NCBI GenBank assembly: GCA_023664705.1
Contig: JAMPFE010000004.1
Span: 62,001-126,000 of the forward strand
From: Lachnospiraceae bacterium
Lineage (GTDB): Bacteria > Bacillota > Clostridia > Oscillospirales > Ruminococcaceae
Reading direction: 5' to 3'
Length of the DNA: 64,000 bases
Both the position numbers and the translations under genes were made by a program. The notes beneath the pieces are model-generated. The model searched no databases and was not told the origin of the DNA. It was given only the letters and a program-made list of their open reading frames with translations. This document shows positions 33,268 to 41,621 of this stretch, in pieces; the stretch's first letter is position 1, and the number at the start of each line of letters is the position of its first letter.

Positions 33268-34494
33268 TCAGTCAATAAACAAATGCCTCGGCAGTCCGTC
33301 GACCATAAACGGCGAAAGCTCGCCGATTATCAGCGGACGCGCATACTCAAAGAACTCCTTTGAAACGTAGGTGCCGTCGTTGATTATCCATTCCTTGGGA
33401 ACGAGCTTCTCCACGTTCGCGACCGCGGAGGCGGGGCAGGAGCCCGTCTTGAGCTGATAGGGATTGTTGGAGATCCTCTCGAAAACTATCATCTTTCCCG
33501 TCTCCCCGTTCAGCGCGAGCTGAACGCCGTCAGCGCCCGCAGTGAACGCCTCTGTGATGTCGCGGCGGGAAACGATATGCGAAGCGCACCTCTGAAGCGT
33601 CGAGAACACGATGCCCCTGTTCTTCACGCCCAGCTCCGCGCCGATAAAGTCCGCGAGATAAAGCGCCGTACCGCCGAGCGCCTTATGCCCGAAGGCGTCC
33701 TCGCTTATCGAGCGCCTGTTCGCCTCGCAGACGTACTTCCCGTCGGCAGTCTTGATGCCCTCCGAAACGGCGATCGTCACCACCCTCTTGCGGGAGCGCG
33801 CCTCGTTTATCTTGTTGATGAAATTATTGTAGTCGAAAACCGTCTCGGGCAGGCAGATAATATCGGGTCCCGCGCAGTCCTCCGAGCGCGAGAGCGTCGC
33901 CGCGCAGGTCAGCCAGCCCGCGTCGCGTCCCATTATCTCCACGATGTTCACGGACTCGTTCGGATAGGTGTTCGCGTCGCGGATTATCTCCTTCATCGCC
34001 GAGGCGATATATTTCGCCGCGCTGCCGTACCCGGGGGTATGGTCGGTCATCGCGAGGTCGTTGTCGATGGTCTTGGGAACGCCGATAAACGTAATATCGC
34101 TCTTGATAACGTCCGCGTATTTCGACAGCTTGTCAATGGTGTCCATGGAGTCGTTGCCGCCGATGTAGAAAAAGTGCTTGACGTCCATTTTCTTGAGGAT
34201 AGCGAATATCTTCTTGTAGGTGTCCTCGTCCTTTTCAAAGTCGGGGAGCTTGTAGCGGCAAGTCCCGAGGAACGACGACGGCGTGCGCTTCAAAAGCTCG
34301 ATGTCGAGGTCGTTGCGCACGTATTCCGACAGGTCGACATAGTGCTCCTGCAAAAGCCCCTCGATGCCGTTGCGCATACCGTAAACATGAGGACAGCCCG
34401 CGTCCTTCGCGGTCTTGAACACCCCGACAAGACTGGAATTGATGACCGAGGTAGGTCCGCCCGACTGCCCGACGATAACATTTCCAAAAGCCAT
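33268..34494 (-). CDS. pfp: pyrophosphate-dependent 6-phosphofructokinase
   Basis: Phosphorylates fructose 6-phosphate with PPi (reversible glycolytic step). 408 residues: N-terminal NVIVGQSGGPTSVINSSLVG, the donor-site motif YIGGNDSMDTIDKLSK (Asp after GGN, as in PPi-type rather than ATP-type enzymes), catalytic GVPKTIDNDL and IMGRDAGWL. MRNGIEGLL and the C-terminal TGSCPASAVANVEKLVPKEW also fit long PFP enzymes. ATG after GGAGG. It is unexpected cargo for an intervening element, and argues either that the segment is domesticated or that this is an extra copy. Confidence 0.92.
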   Translation of the reverse strand: MAFGNVIVGQSGGPTSVINSSLVGVFKTAKDAGCPHVYGMRNGIEGLLQEHYVDLSEYVRNDLDIELLKRTPSSFLGTCRYKLPDFEKDEDTYKKIFAILKKMDVKHFFYIGGNDSMDTIDKLSKYADVIKSDITFIGVPKTIDNDLAMTDHTPGYGSAAKYIASAMKEIIRDANTYPNESVNIVEIMGRDAGWLTCAATLSRSEDCAGPDIICLPETVFDYNNFINKINEARSRKRVVTIAVSEGIKTADGKYVCEANRRSISEDAFGHKALGGTALYLADFIGAELGVKNRGIVFSTLQRCASHIVSRRDITEAFTAGADGVQLALNGETGKMIVFERISNNPYQLKTGSCPASAVANVEKLVPKEWIINDGTYVSKEFFEYARPLIIGELSPFMVDGLPRHLFID

Positions 34495-34540
34495 AGTGAA
34501 ATCCTCCTCTTAAAAGAATGTATACGTTTTCATTACTTTG

Positions 34541-34570
34541 ATTATACTATATAATTTTATTTTTCAACAA
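34541..34570 (-). promoter_or_regulatory. probable promoter of pfp
   Basis: Minus strand: TATAAT at 34541-34546 with a weak TTGTTG (34565-34570) at an 18-base spacing, about 47 bases upstream of the ATG. Confidence 0.55.
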
Positions 34571-34661
34571 GCCAAAAAGCGATTTCGATATGGACAATCG
34601 TGACTTTTCGGCGACCCCCGCAAGCTCGGAATTAAAATATTCTCAAAATTCCGAAAAACCC

Positions 34662-34690
34662 TTGAAAAAAAGCGGCAATTGTTGTAAAAT
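34662..34690 (+). promoter_or_regulatory. promoter of the PAS hybrid kinase
   Basis: TTGAAA (34662-34667), 17-base spacer, TAAAAT (34685-34690), 37 bases before the ATG. Confidence 0.7.
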
Positions 34691-34727
34691 ATAGACAGGG
34701 TTTTCAAACGGTTTGGAGGTAAGGTCA

Positions 34728-36809
34728 ATGGACAACAGCTTTGAGGAATTCACAAAAGCCATAAGCAAGGGCTCGGCGGACTTTTTCCGCAATTTCGTCG
34801 AGCAGATGCCCGGCGGCTTTTTCGTGTACCGCGCCCGGGAGGGCGAAGAGGTGCTGCATATAAACAACGCCGCGCTGAAAATTTTCGGGTGCGACACGCT
34901 CGAGGAGTTCACAGAGCTCACGGGGAACTCCTTCCGCGGAATGGTCCACCCCGAGGACTTAGACGGCGTCGAGCGCAGCATCGCCGACCAGATCTCCGCA
35001 AACGACGACAAGCTTGACTTCGTGGAATACCGCATAAAGCAGAAAAACGGCTCCACAAGGTGGATAACGGATTACGGGCGCTTTCTGCACACGGACGCGT
35101 TCGGGGACGTTTTCTACGTTTTCATCTCCGACGACACCGAGCGCATGAAAAAGCGCATGGAGCGCCTCGAACGCGCGAACAAAAACCTCCTGCGCATCTC
35201 CGCGCGCGAAAGCCAATACCGCAAGGCGATACTCTACGACGCGCTCTTCTTCTACGAGGTCGACCTCACAGAGGACAGATTTGTCACCGCCGTCAAGCAA
35301 ACGGGCGAAAACAACATCTTCCCCGTTTCGGATATGATAAGCTCCCTGAATATGTCCGAAATGCGCGTCTCCGAGTTTATCAAAAGCGCCGCCGAGTTCG
35401 CCTCGCCCAGCGACAGGCAAAAATATCTGGATTTCTTCGATTCCAAGCGCCTTATCAAATGCTGCGACAACGGCGAGCTCGAACAGGTCTACGACAAATA
35501 TACCCCGGACAAGCTCGGCAGACGTCACCTGCTGCACTATGCCGTGCTGCTCGGAAGAAACACCGAGGACGGCTCCACGGGCGCGCTCATCATCATCAAG
35601 GATATAACCGAGCAGTCCGACCGCCGCAGATTTCTCAACGAGACTCTTCAGCAGGCGCAGGCGGCGTCCGTCGCGAGGAACGCCTTCCTCTCGAATATGT
35701 CCCACGACATAAAAACCCCGCTCAACGCCATTCTCGGCTTTGCCGACCTTATAAAGCTGCACGTCGGCGAGCGCGGAAGAACCTTGGATTATCTCGAAAA
35801 AATCCGCTTTTCGGGCAATCAGCTGCTCAGCATCGTAAGCGAGGCGCTCGAGGTCGCGCGCATGGAGTCGGGCAAGGCGGCTCTCGCCGAGACGGAGGGC
35901 GACCTTGCCGAAATGCTCGACGAGGCGGAAAAGAACTCCCGCCGCGCCATGAGCGCCAAGGGGCTGCGCTTTAAGCTCGACAGGTCGGGGATAGTCCACA
36001 CGCGCGTAACAGCCGATTTCACGCGGCTTTCCGAGATACTCGTCCAGCTGCTCGACAACGCCGTGAAATACACGGAAAACGGCGGCAGCGTCTCTCTGCT
36101 CGCCGCCGAAGAGCCGCAGACGGACGGCTACGGAAAATACAGCTTTACGGTCGAGGACACGGGCTGCGGCATCTCCGAGGAGTTTATGGAGCACCTGTTC
36201 GAGCCGTTCTCGCGCGAAAGCAACACCACCATGAGCGGCGTTCTCGGAAGCGGTCTCGGCATGACCGTGGTCAAAAACCTCGTCGACCTTATGGACGGCG
36301 AAATATCCGTCGAAAGCGTCCCGAACAAGGGCAGCCGCGTTACCGTATCGGTCACTCTCAAGCAGCTCGGGAACGTCTCGGCGCCTGCGGCGGCAAAGCA
36401 CGGCGAGCCCATATCCCTCGAGGGACTGCGCGTGCTGCTCGTCGAGGACAACGAGATAAACAGCGAAATAGCCGAGGAACTCCTCACCGAGGAGGGCTTC
36501 ATCATCGAGACCGCGTCCGACGGGGATATTGCCGTGGAAATGGTCAAGGCAGCCGCGCCCGACCATTACGGGCTTATCTTAATGGATATCCAGATGCCGC
36601 GAATGAACGGCTACGACACGGCGCGGGCTATACGGGCGCTCGGCGACGCGCGCGCGGATATACCCATAATTGCGCTCTCCGCAAACACCTACGCCGAAGA
36701 CAGAAAGCGCTCGATAGAATCGGGCATGGACGCCCACGCGCCGAAGCCCATTGACCTCCCGCAGCTCTGCGGGCTGATAAGGACGGTTCTCGGGCGCAAA
36801 AACGGCTGA
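34728..36809 (+). CDS. PAS-domain hybrid sensor histidine kinase
   Basis: 693 residues, soluble. A PAS domain (about 20-125: PGGFFVYRAREGEEVLHINN, FRGMVHPEDLDGVERSI, WITDYGRFLHTDAFGDVFYV), a second PAS-like region (about 160-300), HisKA (SHDIKTPLNAILGFADL), HATPase (LLDNAVKYTENGG, DTGCGI, GSGLGMTVV) and a C-terminal receiver (VLLVEDNEINSEIAEELL, LILMDIQMPRMNGYDT, HAPKPIDLPQ). The ATG at 34728 follows GGAGGTAAGGTCA; an ATG five codons upstream lies inside that site. A stand-alone gene, and the second hybrid kinase in the element; its partner is unknown. Confidence 0.92.
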   Translation: MDNSFEEFTKAISKGSADFFRNFVEQMPGGFFVYRAREGEEVLHINNAALKIFGCDTLEEFTELTGNSFRGMVHPEDLDGVERSIADQISANDDKLDFVEYRIKQKNGSTRWITDYGRFLHTDAFGDVFYVFISDDTERMKKRMERLERANKNLLRISARESQYRKAILYDALFFYEVDLTEDRFVTAVKQTGENNIFPVSDMISSLNMSEMRVSEFIKSAAEFASPSDRQKYLDFFDSKRLIKCCDNGELEQVYDKYTPDKLGRRHLLHYAVLLGRNTEDGSTGALIIIKDITEQSDRRRFLNETLQQAQAASVARNAFLSNMSHDIKTPLNAILGFADLIKLHVGERGRTLDYLEKIRFSGNQLLSIVSEALEVARMESGKAALAETEGDLAEMLDEAEKNSRRAMSAKGLRFKLDRSGIVHTRVTADFTRLSEILVQLLDNAVKYTENGGSVSLLAAEEPQTDGYGKYSFTVEDTGCGISEEFMEHLFEPFSRESNTTMSGVLGSGLGMTVVKNLVDLMDGEISVESVPNKGSRVTVSVTLKQLGNVSAPAAAKHGEPISLEGLRVLLVEDNEINSEIAEELLTEEGFIIETASDGDIAVEMVKAAAPDHYGLILMDIQMPRMNGYDTARAIRALGDARADIPIIALSANTYAEDRKRSIESGMDAHAPKPIDLPQLCGLIRTVLGRKNG

Positions 36810-36827
36810 CCCCGAAACAGAAAAACA

Positions 36828-36949
36828 AAGCCCGCTCTCGAAGGCGTGCCGCCTTCGGCGTTTCGTATCATAGAAAATTTCGGTGTCAAGCGTTTTCGCT
36901 CGACACCGAAATAATTCTATACCGCACGCACCCTAAAGCGGGCTTTTTT
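36828..36949 (+). terminator. terminator with the dispersed repeat in its loop
   Basis: Outer stem AAAGCCCGCT (36828-36837) pairs with AGCGGGCTTT (36937-36946), followed by TTTTTT on the plus strand. It ends the kinase gene and, in reverse, trkH. The roughly 100-base loop is the dispersed repeat. Confidence 0.65.
36839..36932. repeat. dispersed hairpin repeat, copy 3
   Basis: Near-identical to 8642-8735: GGCGTGCCGCCTT module, then ATAGAA-flanked hairpin 36878-36911 (TTTCGGTGTC/GACACCGAAA, conserved A-C mismatch, TTTT loop), then a GCACGC segment that can pair with GCGTGC at the start. Confidence 0.78.
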
Positions 36950-36951
36950 CA

Positions 36952-38397
36952 TCAGAATTTTTTCCTCCAGATAGACGGCACAAACAGCATCATCATAGGC
37001 AAACACTCCAGTCTGCCGAGCAGCATATCCATCGACAGCACTATCTTGGAGAAGTCGGAGAAAAAGGAAAAGTTTTCCATAGGACCGACCTTGTTTATTC
37101 CGGGACCTATATTGTTGAAGCAGGCAGTCACCGCCGTAAGGTTCGTCGCGAAATCGCAGTTGTCGACGGAGATAAGCAGCATCGACGACAGCATGAGGAA
37201 AAGATATATCCCGAGGTAGCAATGCACGCCGTGTACCGTGTCCGCGTCCATTGCCTTGTCCTCGCTGGTCACAAGACTCACGGATTTCGGATGGAGCAGC
37301 TTTTTGAAGTATTTGCCCGTGTTCTTGAAGAGGATTATCAGGCGCTGCACCTTAAAGCCGCCGCCCGTCGAGCCCGCGCACGCCCCGACAAGCATAAGCA
37401 GCACCAGTATCATCTGCGAAAACGCGGGCCAGAGGTTGAAATCCGCAGTTGCGAAGCCCGTCGTCGTCATTATCGAAACGACCTGAAAAGCCGCGTAACG
37501 GAGGCTCTGACCTACCGACCTGTATATGGGATAGATGCTCGCGCCGATAAGCAATGTGGAAACCGCGATTATTATAACGTAAACGCGCAGCTCGAGGTTT
37601 TTGCCGACGTCCTTAAAGCGCCTTATCAGCAGGAAGTAGAATATGTTGAAGTTCACGCCGAACAGCATCATCATAACGGTTATAACAACGTCTATATACG
37701 CGGAATTATAATACGCTATGCCCGCGTTTTTGATGCCGAAGCCGCCCGTGCCCGCCGTGCCCATTGCGTGGCACACGCTGTCGAACGCGGGCATTCCCCC
37801 CGCGCAGAGCAGTATGAACGTCACCAGCGTAAGCGCGCCGTATATCGAGTACATATAGACCGCCGTGTTTTTGCCCTTCGGCACGAATTTTCCGACCTGC
37901 GGTCCCGGGCACTCCGCTCTCATAAGGTACATCGAATCCTTCGACGACGGAAAGACCATAAGCGCGAAAACGAGTATTCCCATGCCGCCTATCCAGTGCG
38001 AAAAGCTGCGCCAGAACAGCATGCCGTGCGACAAGCCCTCCACGTTTGAAAGTATCGTCGAGCCCGTGGTGGTAAAGCCCGAAACGCTCTCAAACACCGC
38101 GTCGACAAAGCGGGGTATCTCGCCGCTTATGTAAAACGGCAGCGCTCCCGCAAGCGGGAACACTATCCACAGCATGGCGACAATGATAAAGCCCTCTTTC
38201 GTGTACATTTCGGAGGATTTCGGCTTGACGAGCGTCATAGGCAGCGACAGCACAGCCAAGACCGCCCCCGAGACGATAAACGCCAGCACCGCGTCAAACT
38301 CCCCATAGCAAAGGCTCACCAAAGCGGGCAGCAGAAACAGCGCCGACCCGACAAGCGTCATCTTCGACAAATAATGAAAAACCAAAGCCTTGTTCAT
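36952..38397 (-). CDS. trkH: Trk/Ktr potassium uptake channel subunit TrkH
   Basis: 481-residue K+ channel subunit in the membrane. Four M-P-M repeats are visible, with selectivity-filter-like segments SGFTTTGSTILSNVEGL, GTAGTGGFGIKNAGI, TTTGFATADFNLWP and TACFNNIGPGINKVGP. KVQRLIILFKNTGKYFKKLL is a typical cytoplasmic loop. It lies 31 bases after trkA in the same operon, so channel and gating ring are made together. Confidence 0.94.
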   Translation of the reverse strand: MNKALVFHYLSKMTLVGSALFLLPALVSLCYGEFDAVLAFIVSGAVLAVLSLPMTLVKPKSSEMYTKEGFIIVAMLWIVFPLAGALPFYISGEIPRFVDAVFESVSGFTTTGSTILSNVEGLSHGMLFWRSFSHWIGGMGILVFALMVFPSSKDSMYLMRAECPGPQVGKFVPKGKNTAVYMYSIYGALTLVTFILLCAGGMPAFDSVCHAMGTAGTGGFGIKNAGIAYYNSAYIDVVITVMMMLFGVNFNIFYFLLIRRFKDVGKNLELRVYVIIIAVSTLLIGASIYPIYRSVGQSLRYAAFQVVSIMTTTGFATADFNLWPAFSQMILVLLMLVGACAGSTGGGFKVQRLIILFKNTGKYFKKLLHPKSVSLVTSEDKAMDADTVHGVHCYLGIYLFLMLSSMLLISVDNCDFATNLTAVTACFNNIGPGINKVGPMENFSFFSDFSKIVLSMDMLLGRLECLPMMMLFVPSIWRKKF

Positions 38398-38428
38398 TTC
38401 AAGCAGACCCTAAGCCCGCTGTTCACCT

Positions 38429-39784
38429 CTATTCCAGAATATCCCTTATATCGGCGAAGCGGTGCTCCTTGGAAACGACCACGACCGAATCGCCCAGCTC
38501 GATAGCGGTATTACCGTCGGCGATCATTACCTGCCGACCTCTTACCACCGAGCATACCAGAATGTTCTTTTTGAGCCTTATCTCTTTAAGCGGGATACCC
38601 GTAAGCTTGGGGATATGCTCCTTTATTTTGAACTCCGCCGCCTCTACGCGGTTATCCACTATGTGATAAATCGACTCGATATTGCTTTCGGTATTGTCGA
38701 GGCTTCGCACATACCCGAGCACGGAGCTTGTCGTAAGATATTTCGGGAAAATGATACAATCGAGACCTATCTGGCTCGTCAGATTGACGTAGCTCTCGCG
38801 GTTGACCTTGGTGACTACTTTTGCGTTGGAATTGTTTTTCGCGTAGAGCGACATGATGATGTTCTCCTCGTCGATGCCCGTAATGGCGACGAACGCGTCC
38901 GCGTCGCGTATGCCCTCCTCCAGCAGCAGGTCTTGGTCGGTGCCGTCTCCGTGAATAACGGACGCTTTCGGGAACATCTGAGCGAGCATCCTGCACTGCT
39001 CGAGGTCGTTTTCGATTATCTTTACGTGCATACCCATTCCAAGCAGACTTTTCGTGAGGTAGTAGCAAATTCTGCCGCCGCCGACTATCATACAGGACTT
39101 TACCTTGTCCTTGATAGAGCCGTTAAATCTGAAGAACTGCTCGATATCCTTATGGGTAGCCGCGATATTTATCCTGTCGCCCGAGCGGAGGACGAAGTTG
39201 CCGCCCGGTATGTATATCTCGGAATCGCGCTGTACGGCGCAGATAAGCAGCTTTATCTTGGTGCGCTTGTATATCTCGATAAGGCTGCAGTCCAAAAGCG
39301 GCGAATTGTCGGGTATCTTATACTCGACGAGCTCCATTCTGCCCTTTTCAAACACCTCGACCTTTGCCGCCTCTGGGGTTATCAGAACGCGGAGTATCTC
39401 GTCGGCGGTTATCGCCTCGGGATTTATCGCCATGGAAAGCCCGAGCTCGTCGCGTATCAGGTCAATCTGCTTGTAGTACTCGGGGTTGCGGACGCGTGAT
39501 ATGGTGCGCTTTGCGCCGAGCTTTTTCGCGATAAGGCAGCAGAGCAGATTTACCTCGTCGTAGTGGGTGGCGGCGATGACGATCGCCGCCTTGTTTGCGC
39601 CGGCGTCCCGCAGAACGTCCGCATCTGTGCCGTTGCCCTCTATGCACATGACGTCCTCGGTGTTCTGGGTTTTTTCGAGGGCGGCGGCGTTGATGTCGAC
39701 GACCGTCACGTCGTGTCCTTCGTTTGAAAGCATGGAAGCAAGGCTGTTTCCCGCCTTGCCGTTGCCGATAATTACCATTTTCAT
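38429..39784 (-). CDS. trkA: Trk potassium transporter NAD-binding subunit TrkA
   Basis: 451 residues with two RCK modules. The first Rossmann fold is MVIIGNGKAGNSLASMLSNE with the acidic strand end VTVVDIN; the second is SCMIVGGGRICYYLTKSLLG. TrkA_C-like ligand domains follow each (GRMELVEYKIPDNSPLLDCS; VEAAEFKIKEHIPKLTGIPL). It forms the cytoplasmic ring that gates TrkH in response to nucleotides. First gene of the operon, behind a consensus promoter. Confidence 0.95.
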   Translation of the reverse strand: MKMVIIGNGKAGNSLASMLSNEGHDVTVVDINAAALEKTQNTEDVMCIEGNGTDADVLRDAGANKAAIVIAATHYDEVNLLCCLIAKKLGAKRTISRVRNPEYYKQIDLIRDELGLSMAINPEAITADEILRVLITPEAAKVEVFEKGRMELVEYKIPDNSPLLDCSLIEIYKRTKIKLLICAVQRDSEIYIPGGNFVLRSGDRINIAATHKDIEQFFRFNGSIKDKVKSCMIVGGGRICYYLTKSLLGMGMHVKIIENDLEQCRMLAQMFPKASVIHGDGTDQDLLLEEGIRDADAFVAITGIDEENIIMSLYAKNNSNAKVVTKVNRESYVNLTSQIGLDCIIFPKYLTTSSVLGYVRSLDNTESNIESIYHIVDNRVEAAEFKIKEHIPKLTGIPLKEIRLKKNILVCSVVRGRQVMIADGNTAIELGDSVVVVSKEHRFADIRDILE

Positions 39785-39829
39785 AGCGTTTTTCCTTAAA
39801 TTTCCCTATGGGACATTTTATACCTATAT

Positions 39830-39858
39830 ATTATAGCACTTCTTTTATTTTATGTCAA
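39830..39858 (-). promoter_or_regulatory. SigA-type promoter of trkA-trkH
   Basis: Minus strand: TTGACA (39853-39858), 17-base spacer, TATAAT (39830-39835), 46 bases before the trkA ATG. Confidence 0.88.
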
Positions 39859-39965
39859 GGGGCGTGATTTTCGTTTCGCGAAATTTGTCGAAATGAATTT
39901 TTTTGGCTGGGAACTTGCAAAAATTTTTCGTAAATACACAAATTCGCGAAATATGTGTATTATTT

Positions 39966-40030
39966 TGCAGTCTTTTGCAGTTCGGGTGCAGTTTTTTGCA
40001 GCCGTTTTGCAGTTATTTGCAGATTTTTGC
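39966..40030. repeat. helically phased TTTTGCAG array
   Basis: GC of TTTGCAG (or close variants) at 39967, 39977, 39988, 39998, 40009, 40019 and 40029: steps of 10, 11, 10, 11, 10 and 10. Two further TTGCAG copies ten bases apart are at 40109 and 40119. The rest of the 39860-40160 intergenic region is AT-rich, with no gene seen. Confidence 0.72.
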
Positions 40031-40163
40031 GGTTTTGAGATGTAAATATCTGGAAGCAATGTAAAATAAAGTAAAAATATGGAAATTGCCTTGACGGGGA
40101 AAAAATTTGCAGTAAATTGCAGTTATTATTACGATATGCTGTAATTGCGGGAACGGGGCGCCG

Positions 40164-40192
40164 AAAAAGCCCGTGCCTTTCGGCGCGGGCTT
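40164..40192 (-). terminator. terminator of the TetR-CPBP operon
   Basis: Stem AAGCCCG-GCC/GGC-CGGGCTT read on the minus strand with a GAAA-type loop and TTTTT tail, just after the CPBP stop codon. Confidence 0.8.
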
Positions 40193-40197
40193 GGGGG

Positions 40198-40956
40198 TTA
40201 TGTATTTTTGGGCTTGGTTTTGAATATTATCCACACGGAATACAGCGCGGAGAGCGCTATCAGGAACACAGAGATGATGATAAGCTGCGCGGGGGTGCGG
40301 TCGACGGCGAATATCGAGAGCGAATTTACCGCTTGGTGCGCGATAATGCAGGGGACGAGCGTTCCGGAGCGGTGGAAAATTATCGTGAACAGGAAGCCGA
40401 GCGCGATGGCGTAGCAGATCTGAAGCACGGTGAGGAGAAGATCCTGACTGCCGTTGAAGAGGTTGACGATGTGACCGACGCCGAACGTTACGGCGGAGAT
40501 GATGACGGCGCGCTTTACGCTGCTTTTGGCGATAGCCTTGAACAGGAAGCCGCGGAAGATAAGCTCCTCGAGGAAGCCGACCCCTATCATGCTGACGACG
40601 GCGAGCGCGAGCTCCGCAGCGGTAAGCTCCCGAGGTGTCTCGAGCTCCCACGGCACGGCAATGTGCGCCGTTACGCCGTACCAGACGTTCACCGAGGGAA
40701 TTGCGATAAGCGGGATAAAGAAGAGAAACGCCGCGGGGCCGAACTTGGCCTTGCCGAGACCGAACTTCTCGAGAAGCCCGTTTTTGCCGAGCCAGATGAT
40801 GACGAACACCATAAGCGCAATGACAAGCGCCGCCGTGACCGATTTATACAGCCCGAGCACCTCCGAAACGTTGTCGCCGATAGTCATGGCGACAAGATAT
40901 ATGCCTATCCACATCAGCGCGAAGCCGAGCTCGTTTTTTTCATACAGTTTTTTCAT
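40198..40956 (-). CDS. CPBP-family intramembrane metalloprotease
   Basis: 252 residues, about eight membrane segments. The CAAX-protease/bacteriocin-processing signature is present: EELIFRGFLF (EExxxR, about 130) and FGVGHIVNLF (FxxxH), plus HQAVNSL near the C-terminus. It would act as a membrane-embedded peptidase or, as in many family members, in bacteriocin self-immunity or signalling. The ATG after GGAGG overlaps the tetR 3' end by 17 bases, so it is likely under TetR control. Confidence 0.9.
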   Translation of the reverse strand: MKKLYEKNELGFALMWIGIYLVAMTIGDNVSEVLGLYKSVTAALVIALMVFVIIWLGKNGLLEKFGLGKAKFGPAAFLFFIPLIAIPSVNVWYGVTAHIAVPWELETPRELTAAELALAVVSMIGVGFLEELIFRGFLFKAIAKSSVKRAVIISAVTFGVGHIVNLFNGSQDLLLTVLQICYAIALGFLFTIIFHRSGTLVPCIIAHQAVNSLSIFAVDRTPAQLIIISVFLIALSALYSVWIIFKTKPKNT

Positions 40957-41521
40957 TGTTTTCCTCCTTGACCGCGAGCACCGCGCCGTTGTAGGCGAAC
41001 TCCATGTGCCGCATTATTTCGTCCTCGTTATACTCCAGCGTGTTGTTCGCGAGCATGCTTGCGTAGCCGTGCGCGAACATCGCAACCGCCAGAAACACCT
41101 TTTTGGTGCGCTCCGCGTCGAGACCCATTGCCATGCTCATCATTCCGGTTATGGGGGCGGCGTCCTCGGAATCTATCATTCCCGCGATGCTGCCCTCGGC
41201 GAGGTTCGACTGAAACAGAAAGCGGAACAGGTTTTTTTCCCGGGCGGCGAAACGGATATACCGCAGTCCTATGCCTTTCATAATGTCGCCGGGCTCGGCC
41301 TGAAAGCCCGTGATATACTCCGTGTGGAACGCGTCGGCTTTTGCGTAGGCGGCGCGTTTAAGCTCCTCGATGGTTTTGAAATGGTACATTACGGGCTGCG
41401 TGGAGCAGCCGAGCCTTTCCGCGACGGAGCGCGCGCTTATCTCCTCGGCGCCGTTTTCCCGCGCGACGTCGAACGCGGCCTCGACGACCATTTCCCTTGT
41501 TATTTTTGCCTTGGGCGGCAT
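40940..41521 (-). CDS. TetR-family transcriptional regulator
   Basis: 193 residues. The N-terminal HTH (KITREMVVEAAFDVARENGA, ARSVAERLGCSTQPVMYHFK) is followed by an all-helical ligand domain. ATG follows AGGAGGTGCAAT. Two copies of GTTATAYAAC lie between promoter and start, typical of an autoregulatory operator. It is the last gene at this end of the element and is co-transcribed with the CPBP protease. Confidence 0.92.
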   Translation of the reverse strand: MPPKAKITREMVVEAAFDVARENGAEEISARSVAERLGCSTQPVMYHFKTIEELKRAAYAKADAFHTEYITGFQAEPGDIMKGIGLRYIRFAAREKNLFRFLFQSNLAEGSIAGMIDSEDAAPITGMMSMAMGLDAERTKKVFLAVAMFAHGYASMLANNTLEYNEDEIMRHMEFAYNGAVLAVKEENNEKTV

Positions 41522-41535
41522 ATTGCACCTCCTTT

Positions 41536-41592
41536 GTTATATAACACCTGTTGTATAACATAGATTATATCACATTGAAAGCGAGTTGTCAA
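41536..41592 (-). promoter_or_regulatory. tetR promoter and operator
   Basis: Minus strand: TTGACA (41587-41592), 17-base spacer, TATAAT (41564-41569), then GTTATACAAC (41550-41559) and GTTATATAAC (41536-41545) separated by four bases, downstream of the -10. Confidence 0.82.
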
Positions 41593-41621
41593 GAGGTTTT
41601 TGCAAAAAAAACGCGCTTTTT

